32,804 nucleotides of DNA from Bacillota bacterium (lineage in GTDB: Bacteria > Bacillota > UBA5301), in the NCBI GenBank assembly GCA_012735535.1, contig JAAYHC010000004.1, positions 1-32,804 on the forward strand, written 5' to 3'. Made by a program: the position numbers and the translations under genes. This document shows positions 1-8,497 of this stretch, piece by piece; within the stretch, counting starts at the first letter, position 1; each line of letters begins with the position of its first letter. Under the pieces are notes generated by a model. That model did no database searches and was not told the DNA's origin. It saw only the letters and a program-made list of their open reading frames with translations.

Positions 1-1787
1 TGGAAGCCGATTTGAAAAAGGTTGGCAGCAGTATCAAGTTGCTGCGAGAGAAGTTTCGTCCCAAGCAAGGTATCATCGAACAATTCGCGAGTCTCCGCAC
101 TCCTGTTTCCGAAGAACTCTTTGTTTCCGTGGCCCAGGAGCCAGGCCCGGTCATGGCGTTATGTGACCAGGTCCAGGATCTGGAGCGCCGCTGGTCCGAT
201 TTGATGAAATCGGCAGCTGATTATCAGCGGATTTTGGATGAGCTGACTCCTTGGCTCAACTTGGATGCTCCCCTGGACGAAGTTGGTAATACCCTTACCA
301 CTGTGAGCAGATTGGGTAGTATCGAAAGTCGCGAGCTAACCGGCTTGACCGCCGAGCTCGCGGCGCTGACCGACGTCCCGGTGCACCTGGAGGTCATCAG
401 CGAGCAGGGGCAAAGATCATTTCTTTTTTGCTTATATCAGCGCCAGGATCAGGAACTCGTTCAGACACTACTCTCGAAATACGGCTTTAGCGAAGCTAAA
501 TTGCCGCAGAGTGAAGCTGATCCCAAGACGGAGCATCGGCGCCTTCAGGCCAAACTCTCGGAAATTACCGAGAAAGCCAATGCAGTACACGCGGAGCTGG
601 CCCGTTTAAACGAGGCAATCGCCAAATTGCTTTCCCTCAATGATATCTTAAGTTTTGAACTGAAAAAAGCTACCGTCGCCCAGCTTTTTGGGGATACCGG
701 CCACGTCTTGTTTATTAATGGTTGGTGCCGGGAAGCCGATTTTGCCAGAACCAAAGAGGCTATCGAATCAACATTTCCGGTCGCCGTCGTCGAAGAGCTG
801 GAGCCGGCCGAGGATGAGGTTCCGCCGGTGGCCTTGTCTAATCCTAAGTTGGTTGAGCCATATGAGACCATAACCACAACCGCAGGCATTCCTGCGCCGG
901 GCAGCGCCGATCCGACCCCTGCCTTCGCCCCGTTCTTTTTCATCTTTTTCGGCATGGCTTTGGGCGATGCCGGTTACGGGGTTATTCTAGCCATTATGGC
1001 CCTCTGGCTTACCAAGCGTACCCGAGCTGTGGGTGACGGACTGAAGTTTTTGCGCGTTTTGTTTATGGGTGGTCTTGCATCGTTCATCTTTGGGGTTTTG
1101 ACCGGATCATGGTTTGGTAACCTCTTGCCGATACCAACCATATGGTTCAACCCTGCTGAAGACCCACTTAAGATGCTTATCGTCAGTCTCGCCCTCGGGG
1201 TGGTGCATCTCTTTGTCGGCTTGGGTGTGACTTTCGTGCACAATCTGAGACAGGGTAGAATCTGGGATGCTATCTTCGATCAGGGTTTGTGGTGGGTTTT
1301 TATTGGCGGTTTATGCTTAATCCTGATTGGTTTCTCGACGGTTGGGAAAGCGGTTGCGATTGCCGGCGGAGTCGGTTTGGTTCTCACCCAAGGGCGGCAT
1401 GAAAAATCGTGGATCAAAAAGTTCTTCAAGGGCTTGATGAGTCTAGCTGATGTAAGCAGCTGGCTGGGTGATGTCTTGTCGTACTCGCGCTTGCTGGCGC
1501 TGGGTCTGGCCTCGGGGGTTATCGGTGTGGTGATTAACGATGTCTCCAGGATGGTCAGCGGAGTTCCGGTAGTTGGACTGATAGCCATGGGGTTGATCCT
1601 CAGTGTTGGCCATGTCTTTAACCTGCTGATCAACGTCATTTCAGCCTATGTGCACTCCAGCAGATTACAGTATGTTGAGTTTTTCGGCAAGTGTTTCGAA
1701 AGCGGCGGACGCCTTTTCGAACCCTTTGCACTACGAACCAAACTGGTCCAGGTGATACCGGACCAAGAACAAAATTTAAGTAATTAA
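1..1787 (+). CDS. atpI: V-type ATP synthase subunit I (5' partial)
   Basis: This is the membrane stator subunit (a-subunit equivalent) of a V/A-type ATPase; it forms the ion half-channels against the K ring. The soluble N-terminal part is charged and helical. From about residue 300 the protein is strongly hydrophobic with some seven or eight membrane segments, and it begins with the family hallmark FGMALGDAGYG. A TTG at 12 opens the frame, but the frame runs open to base 1 and the visible protein (about 595 residues) lacks roughly the first 50-60 residues of the usual 640-660, so the true start lies before the window. It ends 15 bases before subunit K and heads the visible operon I-K-E-C-F-A-B-D. 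The peripheral-stalk G/H gene that often precedes I would be upstream. Confidence 0.93.
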   Translation, partial: EADLKKVGSSIKLLREKFRPKQGIIEQFASLRTPVSEELFVSVAQEPGPVMALCDQVQDLERRWSDLMKSAADYQRILDELTPWLNLDAPLDEVGNTLTTVSRLGSIESRELTGLTAELAALTDVPVHLEVISEQGQRSFLFCLYQRQDQELVQTLLSKYGFSEAKLPQSEADPKTEHRRLQAKLSEITEKANAVHAELARLNEAIAKLLSLNDILSFELKKATVAQLFGDTGHVLFINGWCREADFARTKEAIESTFPVAVVEELEPAEDEVPPVALSNPKLVEPYETITTTAGIPAPGSADPTPAFAPFFFIFFGMALGDAGYGVILAIMALWLTKRTRAVGDGLKFLRVLFMGGLASFIFGVLTGSWFGNLLPIPTIWFNPAEDPLKMLIVSLALGVVHLFVGLGVTFVHNLRQGRIWDAIFDQGLWWVFIGGLCLILIGFSTVGKAVAIAGGVGLVLTQGRHEKSWIKKFFKGLMSLADVSSWLGDVLSYSRLLALGLASGVIGVVINDVSRMVSGVPVVGLIAMGLILSVGHVFNLLINVISAYVHSSRLQYVEFFGKCFESGGRLFEPFALRTKLVQVIPDQEQNLSN

Positions 1788-1802
1788 AGGAGGAGCATTA
1801 TC

Positions 1803-2285
1803 ATGGAAATCGCATGGGGGTCAGTATTAGCATTTTTAGGCATAGCAATCGCCGTTGTTTTCCCAGGGATCGGATCGGCCCGCGCACTTGGGCGCCTCGG
1901 TGAACAGGCCGCCGGTGTTGTAACGGAGATACCGGACCGGTTTGGGGCAACCTTGATCTTGCAAGCTTTGCCCGGCACGCAGGGGATTTACGGTCTTTTG
2001 ATCGGGTTTATGATTATGACCAAGATCGGTGTTTTTGATCTGGCCAACTTTGTTCCGCTAACCTTGTATCAGGGCGGTATGTTCTTCTTGGCTGCGGTCC
2101 CAATTGCAGTAGTTGGCTTGTTGTCCGCAATTGCGCAGGGTAAGGCCTGTGCCGGCGGTATGGGGATTGTCGCTAAACGCCCTGAAGATTTGGCGAAGGC
2201 GATTACGTATCCGGCGATGGTTGAAACCTATGCGGTGTTGGCCTTCTTAGCCAGCCTATTGATGTTGAACGGAATTCCGCTATAA
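1803..2285 (+). CDS. atpK: V-type ATP synthase subunit K (proteolipid ring)
   Basis: This is the rotor-ring proteolipid of the V-type ATPase, 160 residues long and made of two duplicated hairpins (four membrane helices), like NtpK of Enterococcus hirae. The ion-carrying carboxylate is Glu141 in MVETYA of helix 4. The matching position of the first hairpin has LPGTQG instead of an acid. The residues recalled as Na+ ligands in E. hirae NtpK (Leu61, Thr64, Gln65, Gln110, Glu139) have counterparts here: Leu56, Thr59, Gln60, Gln112 and Glu141. A sodium-coupled ring is therefore inferred. The ATG at 1803 follows an AAAGGAGG-type ribosome site at 1787-1794. Confidence 0.95.
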   Translation: MEIAWGSVLAFLGIAIAVVFPGIGSARALGRLGEQAAGVVTEIPDRFGATLILQALPGTQGIYGLLIGFMIMTKIGVFDLANFVPLTLYQGGMFFLAAVPIAVVGLLSAIAQGKACAGGMGIVAKRPEDLAKAITYPAMVETYAVLAFLASLLMLNGIPL

Positions 2286-2297
2286 GGTGGTTTAAAG

Positions 2298-2945
2298 ATG
2301 AGCGAAGTAGCAAGAGAGGTAACGACCGCGGTGGAGCCCGGCTCCAACCTGGAAAGGCTGATCGCCAATATTCGGGAGCGGGCCCAGGCGGAAGTTGCGG
2401 AGATACTAAGTGCGGCGCAAAAACAGGTCGATGAGATCTTGGCTGCAGCGGAACCGAAGGGCAAGAGTTTGGCCGCTCAGATTCAGGCTGAGGCCGAACG
2501 GCTGGCCGGGGAAGATCAGGCGAGGATTCTCGGCGCTGCCAGGCGGGCTGCGGTTGAGGCTAAACTGGCGGCCCAGGCCGAGGTCTTGGCGGAAACCGCC
2601 GCCTATGTCTGCGACCGATTCATCCAGGTTGATCCGGAGGCCTACGAACGGTTAATGAAAACTCTGCTACTGGCCGCCGTCCAGACCGGTGATGAAGTTG
2701 TCCGCTGGTCGGAGGACGATAAGGAGCGAGCTCCCAAGATTATCGCTACCGTGAATACCGCCCTCAAAGCCCAAGGGCGTACTGGCCAACTGGTACTAGG
2801 TGAGCCGCTCGGTAGTGAGTATAAGGGCGGGTTTATTTTAGTCGGCGAAGACTATACCGTCAACGCCACGGTCAATGTCTTGACCGAACTGTTTTTTGAT
2901 CAATATGAGCCGGAAATTGCCAAAATGCTTTTTGGTGAGCTGTAG
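2298..2945 (+). CDS. atpE: V-type ATP synthase subunit E (peripheral stalk)
   Basis: This is the peripheral stalk subunit that braces the A3B3 head against the membrane part. It has 215 residues. The first 110 or so are an Ala/Glu/Lys/Arg-rich amphipathic helix expected to pair with subunit G/H as a coiled coil. The C-terminal part is a mixed alpha/beta head with the usual pattern GGFILVGED near residue 175. It starts 12 bases after subunit K with AAGGTGG upstream and is followed closely by subunit C. Length and operon position match the family, but the sequence itself is weakly conserved, so the call rests partly on context. Confidence 0.88.
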   Translation: MSEVAREVTTAVEPGSNLERLIANIRERAQAEVAEILSAAQKQVDEILAAAEPKGKSLAAQIQAEAERLAGEDQARILGAARRAAVEAKLAAQAEVLAETAAYVCDRFIQVDPEAYERLMKTLLLAAVQTGDEVVRWSEDDKERAPKIIATVNTALKAQGRTGQLVLGEPLGSEYKGGFILVGEDYTVNATVNVLTELFFDQYEPEIAKMLFGEL

Positions 2946-2956
2946 GAGGTGCTCCG

Positions 2957-4000
2957 GTGGGGAAGCCTGAGGTGGAGCGGGTATACAGACCAGATGAATA
3001 TGCCTATGCAGTTGGTAAAGTTCAGGCTTTGCAAAATCAGATTCTGAGCACGGACACCTTTCGGCAAATTGCCGAGGCTCCTTCCATGGAGACGGCTGTT
3101 CGGCTGCTGTCGGAAAGTCGTTTTGGCGAGTATCTGGCCGAGGGTTTGAGCTACCAAGAGTTGGAGAAAGCTCAGTTGACGGAGCTGAAAGCATTGCATA
3201 CCGAGTTGGTCCCCGGCGATTTGCTCACCGGTATGCCGTTTGTTATGGCTGACTTTTCCAACCTCAAATATTTGGTCAAGTCGTTCATCAAGCGAGCCGA
3301 GCCGGACCTGAGCCGTTTGCAGGTGGGTTGGTATGGTGCTCAAAAGATGGTGGATCTTGTTTTCGAGCAGCCTGAGGAGGCGAGCCCGGAGGTGGCTTGC
3401 CATTACTCCGCGGTGATGCAGGCTTTCGCCGCTTACGAGCGGACCGAGGATCCGGCGCTGATCGATCTTATCCTTGATCAGCGGTGCTATGATTATCTTT
3501 ATACCCTTTTTCGTTTCCGCAAAGCCGACTTCGCCTTAGGTTTTCTGGCAACACTTGCCGACCTAACGAACCTGCAGACCTTGCTCAGGCTGATCATCAG
3601 GCGAGAACAGCAGGGCATTTATCCAACTAGGGAACAGAAAGAGCTCAGCTTTTTGCCTGCAGGGACCATCCCCAGGCAGTTACTGGCCGGGTGGAGCGAG
3701 CTAAGTGCGGCAGAAGCTGTTGCCGCTGTTGGTGGGACCAAATATGGCCGCAATTTGGCCGAGACCTTCGAAACGGTGCTGAAAGATAACAATTGGCTAC
3801 CCTTGGAAAGGGAGTCCGATGAGCTGAAAATGGCTTATCTCCGGCGGGCCAAGTTGGTAGCCACAGGGTATGAGCCGGTCTTCGCTTATTTTTTGGCCAA
3901 AGAGAACGAGGTCAGACTGGTTCGAGTGGCTTTGCAGGGCAAGGCTTTTGGTTTGCCGGCTGCGACGATTCGGGAAAGGTTGTGGGGTTCTTATGTATAA
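2957..4000 (+). CDS. atpC: V-type ATP synthase subunit C (AC39/d-type, central stalk adaptor)
   Basis: This subunit sits on top of the K ring and connects it to the D/F central shaft (vacuolar subunit d, AC39 family). It has 347 residues, is almost entirely helical, and carries three repeated helical segments rich in aromatic and Leu pairs, such as DLTNLQTLLRLIIRR. The GTG start at 2957 has a perfect AGGAGGT at 2944-2950 that overlaps the end of subunit E. The last eight bases overlap the start of subunit F, so the two are probably translationally coupled. Confidence 0.9.
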   Translation: MGKPEVERVYRPDEYAYAVGKVQALQNQILSTDTFRQIAEAPSMETAVRLLSESRFGEYLAEGLSYQELEKAQLTELKALHTELVPGDLLTGMPFVMADFSNLKYLVKSFIKRAEPDLSRLQVGWYGAQKMVDLVFEQPEEASPEVACHYSAVMQAFAAYERTEDPALIDLILDQRCYDYLYTLFRFRKADFALGFLATLADLTNLQTLLRLIIRREQQGIYPTREQKELSFLPAGTIPRQLLAGWSELSAAEAVAAVGGTKYGRNLAETFETVLKDNNWLPLERESDELKMAYLRRAKLVATGYEPVFAYFLAKENEVRLVRVALQGKAFGLPAATIRERLWGSYV

Positions 4001-4310
4001 AGCTGCCGTGATTGGCAGACCTGGTACAGTTGAAGCTTTTCGGGCTCTCGGGGCCGAGGTTTTCGCCGCCACCAATCCGGCGGAGGTCGAAGAACTCTTA
4101 ACCTCATTTACTGCCGATTATGCGATCGTTCTGATCAGTGAGGATTTAGCTCCGGCGAAAGAGGTTCTGGTCGGCCTGAACAGCAAACAAGTACTGCCGG
4201 CGATTAGTTTGCTGCCTGTGGAGGTCTCAGCAGAGCGAGCCTTGGAAAAACTGAGGTTTTCGCTGGAAAAAGCTGTGGGAGCAGATATTCTAGGCTTGGG
4301 AGGAGAATAA
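3993..4310 (+). CDS. atpF: V-type ATP synthase subunit F (central stalk)
   Basis: This is a small Rossmann-like subunit that binds subunit D in the rotating shaft. From the ATG at 3993 it has 105 residues beginning [20 protein letters not shown], the typical N-terminus of the family (beta strand, then G-x-P-x-T). The open frame extends 41 codons upstream into subunit C, but that extension has no family resemblance, so the internal ATG is chosen. It overlaps subunit C by eight bases and ends two bases before the GTG of subunit A, whose ribosome site lies in its last codons. Confidence 0.92.
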   Translation: MYKAAVIGRPGTVEAFRALGAEVFAATNPAEVEELLTSFTADYAIVLISEDLAPAKEVLVGLNSKQVLPAISLLPVEVSAERALEKLRFSLEKAVGADILGLGGE

Positions 4311-4312
4311 CC

Positions 4313-6082
4313 GTGACTAATGGTGAAATAATCCGAGTGGCCGGTCCGTTGGTCGTCGCCCGGGGGATGCAGGGTATAAAAATGTATGATGTTGTGTTGG
4401 TCGGACACGAACGACTCGTCGGAGAGATCGTCGAGGTCCGGGGTGACCGGGTTTTTATTCAGGTCTATGAGGAAACCACCGGACTCGGTCCGGGTGAGCC
4501 GGTCGAAAGTACCGGTATGCCTTTAAGTGTTGAACTGGCTCCCGGTCTTGTCGGCGGTTTTTATGACGGTATTCAACGTCCGCTCAATCGGTTATACGAT
4601 GCATCCGGCGACCGCATCAGCCGAGGCATTAGCTTACGAGCCGTCGATGTCGACCGCAAGTGGGATTTTACCCCGCTGGTAGAGGTTGGCCGGCAAGTCT
4701 CCGCCGGCGATATCTTGGGTGTAGTGGAGGAAACCGCTCTGGTCAAGCACCGGATCATGGTGCCGCCGGGCATCTCCGGAAAGTTGCTCCGGATTGAGCA
4801 GGGTTCTTTCACGGTTGAGGAGACGATCGCCGAGGTCGAGACGGCTGATGGGATTAAACAGCTATCGATGCTGCAAAAATGGCCGGTCCGTAAGATCAGG
4901 CCCTACCGCGAAAAACTCAATCCGCAGATTCCTCTGGTTACCGGGCAGAGAGTCATCGATACTCTGTTTCCCGTCACCAAGGGTGGCATGGCCTGCATTC
5001 CAGGGCCGTTTGGCAGCGGCAAAACCGTCGTTCAGCACCAATTGGCCAAGTGGGCGGATGCGGATATCATCGTTTATATCGGTTGCGGCGAGCGCGGTAA
5101 CGAGATGACCGACGTTCTCCTCTCTTTCCCCGAACTCAAAGACCCCAAGAGCGGTCTACCCTTAATGGAGCGGACGATCTTGATCGCCAATACTTCGGAT
5201 ATGCCGGTTGCCGCCCGAGAGGCTTCCGTCTACACCGGTATCACCATCGCCGAGTATTTCCGAGATATGGGTTATGATGTCGCGCTCATGGCGGATTCGA
5301 CGTCGCGCTGGGCGGAAGCTTTGCGCGAAATGTCCGGTCGTTTGGAAGAGATGCCGGGTGAAGAGGGTTATCCGGCCTACCTCGGTTCACGGATCGCCGA
5401 GTTTTACGAACGGGCCGGGCGGGTTGTCTGTCTTGGGACCAACCCGGACGGCAGTGCGCGCGAAGGGACAATCACTGCGATCGGTGCGGTTTCGCCGCCA
5501 GGTGGAGACCTCTCCGAGCCGGTGACCCAGAATACGCTACGGGTGGTCAAAGTCTTCTGGGGCCTCGATGCCAACTTGGCTTATCGCCGACATTTCCCGG
5601 CGATCAACTGGTTGCAGAGTTACTCGCTTTATCTGGGAGTCATTGATGAATACCTCCAGGAGCAGGGGATGGGAGAATTCAGTCAACACCGGCGGGAGGT
5701 TATGGCTTTGCTGCAGGCCGAATCTGAGCTGCAAGAGATCGTTCAGCTCGTCGGGGTGGATGCTCTGTCGACGAGGGATCGTCTGAAGCTGGAGGTTGCC
5801 CGTTTAATCCGGGAGGACTTCCTACACCAAAATGCTTTTGATGAGGTCGACACCTACACCTCCTTGACGAAACAAGCTCTGATGATCAAGATGATTCTGC
5901 TGTTTTATCGCGAAGCCCAGACAGCGTTGGAAAATGGAGTGAAGTTGGAAGAGATCCTCGGGGCTAAGGTCTTGGAGCGGATGGCCAGGGCGAAATTCAT
6001 TCCGGAAACCAATTTGGATGCATTCGCCCAGATCGAAGCAGAGATTGTGCAGACTTTCGCGGGGGGTGAAGAGGTTGCGTAG
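4313..6082 (+). CDS. atpA: V-type ATP synthase catalytic subunit A
   Basis: This is the catalytic nucleotide-binding subunit of the V1 head. It has 589 residues, the normal length. The Walker A loop GPFGSGKT is at residues 231-238. The signature GCGERGNEM follows, then the Walker B region ([31 protein letters not shown], given here in part from residue 320 on) with the conserved Glu of the GER motif. The roughly 80-residue non-homologous insert typical of A-subunits lies between the N-terminal barrel and the P-loop. The GTG start at 4313 follows GGGAGGAG at 4299-4306. Its 3' end overlaps the start of subunit B by eight bases. Confidence 0.97.
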   Translation: MTNGEIIRVAGPLVVARGMQGIKMYDVVLVGHERLVGEIVEVRGDRVFIQVYEETTGLGPGEPVESTGMPLSVELAPGLVGGFYDGIQRPLNRLYDASGDRISRGISLRAVDVDRKWDFTPLVEVGRQVSAGDILGVVEETALVKHRIMVPPGISGKLLRIEQGSFTVEETIAEVETADGIKQLSMLQKWPVRKIRPYREKLNPQIPLVTGQRVIDTLFPVTKGGMACIPGPFGSGKTVVQHQLAKWADADIIVYIGCGERGNEMTDVLLSFPELKDPKSGLPLMERTILIANTSDMPVAAREASVYTGITIAEYFRDMGYDVALMADSTSRWAEALREMSGRLEEMPGEEGYPAYLGSRIAEFYERAGRVVCLGTNPDGSAREGTITAIGAVSPPGGDLSEPVTQNTLRVVKVFWGLDANLAYRRHFPAINWLQSYSLYLGVIDEYLQEQGMGEFSQHRREVMALLQAESELQEIVQLVGVDALSTRDRLKLEVARLIREDFLHQNAFDEVDTYTSLTKQALMIKMILLFYREAQTALENGVKLEEILGAKVLERMARAKFIPETNLDAFAQIEAEIVQTFAGGEEVA

Positions 6083-7457
6083 AGAATACAAAACGATTAC
6101 CGAAGTTGCGGGCCCACTGTTGTTAGTGGAGAAAGTCAAGGGCGTTAAATACGGCGAAGTGGTCACCGTAGAGATGCCGAGTGGTGAGTTGCGCCACGCC
6201 AAAGTTTTGGATGCTCAGTCGGACCGAGCTTTGCTCCAGGTTTTTGAAGGCTCCTGGGGTCTTGATGTGCGCGGCACCAAGATCAGTTTTCAAGAGAAAG
6301 CCCAGACTCTCGATGTCTCCAGAGACATTCTCGGCGGGGTATTTAACGGCGTTGGCGAGGTCATGGGGGATGCCCCGCGGATTATTCCCGATCAGAAACT
6401 GGATATTAACGGTCGACCGATTAACCCCTACGCACGGGATTACCCCTCGGAGTTCATCCAAACCGGAATCTCGGCAATTGATGGGTTGAATGCCTTGGTG
6501 CGCGGGCAGAAACTACCGATCTTCTCCGGTTCCGGTTTGCCGCATGCCGAGTTGGCAGCGCAGATCGCCCGCCAGGCCAGGGTCTTAGGCGATGAAGCGG
6601 CGAACTTCGCGGTAGTCTTCGGGGCGATGGGTATTACCTTCGAGGAGGCCAACTACTTTATCACTAGCTTTGAAAAGGCGGGCGCCTTAGAAAGAACCGT
6701 ACTCTACCTCAACTTGGCCAACGATCCGGTTATCGAGCGGATCTCTACGCCTCGTGTAGCGCTCACCGCCGCTGAATATTTGGCCTTCCACCTCGGGATG
6801 CATGTCTTGGTCATCCTAACGGACATGACCAACTATTGCGAGGCTCTGCGCGAGGTCTCGGCGGCGAGACGAGAGATCCCCGGACGACGTGGTTATCCGG
6901 GTTACATGTATACCGACTTGGCTTCAATATATGAACGCGCCGGACGGATCAAAGGCAAACCGGGCTCAATTACCTTGATCCCGATCTTGACTATGCCCGA
7001 GGACGATAAAACTCACCCGATCCCTGACCTCACCGGGTACATCACCGAAGGCCAGGTGATCTTGGGCCGGGCCTTGCACCACAAGGGCATTTATCCGCCA
7101 ATTGACGTCTTGCCCTCCCTGTCGCGGCTGAAGGATAAGGGTATCGGCGAAGGAAAAACCCGGGAAGATCATGCCGACACCATGAACCAGCTTTATGCTG
7201 CCTACGCCCGAGGCAAAGAGGCTGCGGAGTTAGCCGGTATTTTGGGTGAGTCGGCCCTGAGTGAGACCGACCGGATCATGGCCAAATTCGCTCAGGAGTT
7301 CGAAGCCCGCTACATTCACCAAGGGGTGGATTGTAACCGCTCGATCGAGGAAACCCTCAACATCGGGTGGGAGCTGCTGGCCCTGTTGCCACGTGAAGAG
7401 CTCAAACGGGTTCATGACGAGTACATCGACAAGTATCTGCCCGCGAGCGCATCTTAG
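6075..7457 (+). CDS. atpB: V-type ATP synthase subunit B (non-catalytic)
   Basis: This is the regulatory, non-catalytic partner of subunit A. The P-loop position reads FSGSGLPH (near residue 150) instead of a working Walker A motif, as in other B-subunits, and the arginine-rich hairpin [18 protein letters not shown] near 265-285 is intact. The start is taken as TTG at 6075, giving 460 residues beginning [11 protein letters not shown] run of six G residues plus TGA at 6061-6069 lies at proper distance, and the family N-terminus starts there. A GTG at 6066 lies inside that ribosome site and is less likely. The gene overlaps subunit A by eight bases. Confidence 0.96.
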   Translation: MRREYKTITEVAGPLLLVEKVKGVKYGEVVTVEMPSGELRHAKVLDAQSDRALLQVFEGSWGLDVRGTKISFQEKAQTLDVSRDILGGVFNGVGEVMGDAPRIIPDQKLDINGRPINPYARDYPSEFIQTGISAIDGLNALVRGQKLPIFSGSGLPHAELAAQIARQARVLGDEAANFAVVFGAMGITFEEANYFITSFEKAGALERTVLYLNLANDPVIERISTPRVALTAAEYLAFHLGMHVLVILTDMTNYCEALREVSAARREIPGRRGYPGYMYTDLASIYERAGRIKGKPGSITLIPILTMPEDDKTHPIPDLTGYITEGQVILGRALHHKGIYPPIDVLPSLSRLKDKGIGEGKTREDHADTMNQLYAAYARGKEAAELAGILGESALSETDRIMAKFAQEFEARYIHQGVDCNRSIEETLNIGWELLALLPREELKRVHDEYIDKYLPASAS

Positions 7458-7469
7458 GAGAGATCGAGT

Positions 7470-8108
7470 ATGCAGCAGACGGTAAACGCTACCCGCATGC
7501 AGCTGACGACCTTTCGGCGTCGGCTGAAAATAGCGGAGCGCGGTCATAAACTGCTCAAAGATAAGCAGGATGAAATGGTCAAAACCTTTTTACAATTGGC
7601 CAGAGAATCGCACCAATTGCGGAGCCGCCTCCAGCAACAATTGGCGGAGGCTTCACGCTATCAGCAGTTGGCTGCGTTGACAACCGGGCAAGAGGTTCTG
7701 CAGCACGCCCTGATGTTATCTAACAATCAGGTGGAGATCAGCTACCGCCCCAGCTCAATCTTGGGAGTCAGCGTTCCGGAGCTTGAGGTTGAAGGGAGTG
7801 CTGCCAAAGCCAGCTTTCCTTATGGCTTTGCCGAAACCTCCGGAAACCTCGATCAGAGCTTGACCCGGTTAGCCGAGGCTTTCCCGCTCTTGGTCAAGCT
7901 GGCGGCGATCGAGAAGGCCGTCGATCTCTTGGCTGACGAGTTGGAACGCATTCGTCGGCGGGTCAATGCGCTTGAACACATTCTGATTCCGCGCTTACAA
8001 CAAAATGTGAAGTTTATTGAAATGAAATTGGATGAGATGGAGCGGAGCAACATCGTTCGCTTGATGAAGATCAACGAACAACGCGAGAAAAGTCAACAAA
8101 CCCATTAG
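7470..8108 (+). CDS. atpD: V-type ATP synthase subunit D (central shaft)
   Basis: This is the rotor shaft of the V1 head, a long antiparallel coiled coil comparable to the gamma subunit of F-ATPases. It has 212 residues starting MQQTVNATRMQLTTFRRRL; the motif N-x-T-R-x-x-L/M near residue 6 and the helix RLKIAERGHKLLKDKQDEM are typical. The C-terminal helix (about residues 140-200) ends with many Lys, Arg, Glu and Gln. GGAGAG at 7458-7463 precedes the ATG. It is the last gene of the visible ATPase operon, and I see no terminator between it and the tRNA gene 53 bases on. Confidence 0.94.
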   Translation: MQQTVNATRMQLTTFRRRLKIAERGHKLLKDKQDEMVKTFLQLARESHQLRSRLQQQLAEASRYQQLAALTTGQEVLQHALMLSNNQVEISYRPSSILGVSVPELEVEGSAAKASFPYGFAETSGNLDQSLTRLAEAFPLLVKLAAIEKAVDLLADELERIRRRVNALEHILIPRLQQNVKFIEMKLDEMERSNIVRLMKINEQREKSQQTH

Positions 8109-8161
8109 TCAGGCGATTGATTTCTTGGTGCGGATATACTAAAATTATATAGGTAAAGGAT

Positions 8162-8237
8162 GGGCCTGTAGCTTAGCTGGGAGAGCGCTGCGTTCGCAAC
8201 GCAGAGGTCGAGGGTTCGAATCCCTTCAGGTCCACCA
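8162..8237 (+). tRNA. tRNA-Ala (anticodon CGC)
   Basis: The gene folds as a full cloverleaf. The acceptor arms are GGGCCTG and CAGGTCC (one G-U pair), the D arm is GCTTAGCTGGGAGAGC, the anticodon stem CTGCG/CGCAG carries the loop TTCGCAA (anticodon CGC, reading GCG), and the T loop is TTCGAAT. The CCA end is encoded. AT-rich sequence at 8135-8150 (TATACT, TTATAT) could hold a promoter, but no convincing -35 box was found. No terminator separates it from the SCIFF gene 30 bases downstream. Confidence 0.96.
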
Positions 8238-8267
8238 ATTTCTCATTTTTGCGAGGAGGCATCAGCT

Positions 8268-8408
8268 GTGGCCAAACATATTGTTACTCTGATCAAAGGC
8301 AAGTTGAATGTTACCAACGGTACCGGATGCGGCGAATGCGACAATTCCTGTCAGTCTGCTTGCAAGACCTCTTGCACCGTCGGCAATCAGGAGTGTGAAC
8401 GCAAGTAA
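8268..8408 (+). CDS. scfA: SCIFF ranthipeptide precursor (six cysteines in forty-five)
   Basis: This 46-residue peptide starts at GTG 8268 behind GCGAGGAGG (8251-8259). It begins M-A-K-H-I-V-T-L and holds six cysteines, at positions 21, 24, 28, 32, 36 and 43, with the very conserved tail CKTSCTVGNQEC. That is the SCIFF family, a ribosomally made peptide found across Clostridia whose cysteines receive radical SAM-made thioether links. In the C. thermocellum peptide CteA a link between Cys32 and Thr37 has been reported, as I recall; both residues exist here at the same numbers. The maturase gene follows 90 bases downstream. The biological role of mature SCIFF is unknown. Confidence 0.95.
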   Translation: MAKHIVTLIKGKLNVTNGTGCGECDNSCQSACKTSCTVGNQECERK

Positions 8409-8449
8409 ACCGCGAGGCTACAGCCGTTTTACGGGGGACATGAGCAGCC

Positions 8450-8479
8450 GCACGGTCTGTTCGTGCTCTTCTTTTTTTA
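8450..8479 (+). terminator. Hairpin plus T-run between SCIFF peptide and maturase (terminator or attenuator)
   Basis: GCACG at 8450-8454 can pair with CGTGC at 8462-8466 around a seven-base loop, followed by TCTTCTTTTTTT. An alternative longer stem uses GAGCA at 8442-8446 with TGCTC at 8464-8468. It lies directly in front of the maturase ribosome site (GGGGAGGA at 8481-8488). A partial stop here would keep peptide transcripts in excess over maturase transcripts. The stem is short, so efficiency is uncertain. Confidence 0.55.
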
Positions 8480-8497
8480 TGGGGAGGATTTTTATTG

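Noticed and set aside
545-955. Minus-strand 136-codon frame inside the subunit I gene
   Set aside because: Low-complexity Ser/Ala/Thr content opposite a well-supported coding frame, no ribosome site and no domain; a shadow frame.
6066-6068. GTG as start of ATPase subunit B
   Set aside because: It lies inside the run of G residues that serves as ribosome site; TTG 6075 fits the family N-terminus and spacing.
8117-8150. Promoter for tRNA-Ala
   Set aside because: TTGATT and TATACT are only 12 bases apart, and other -10-like boxes have no partner, so no specific promoter is asserted.
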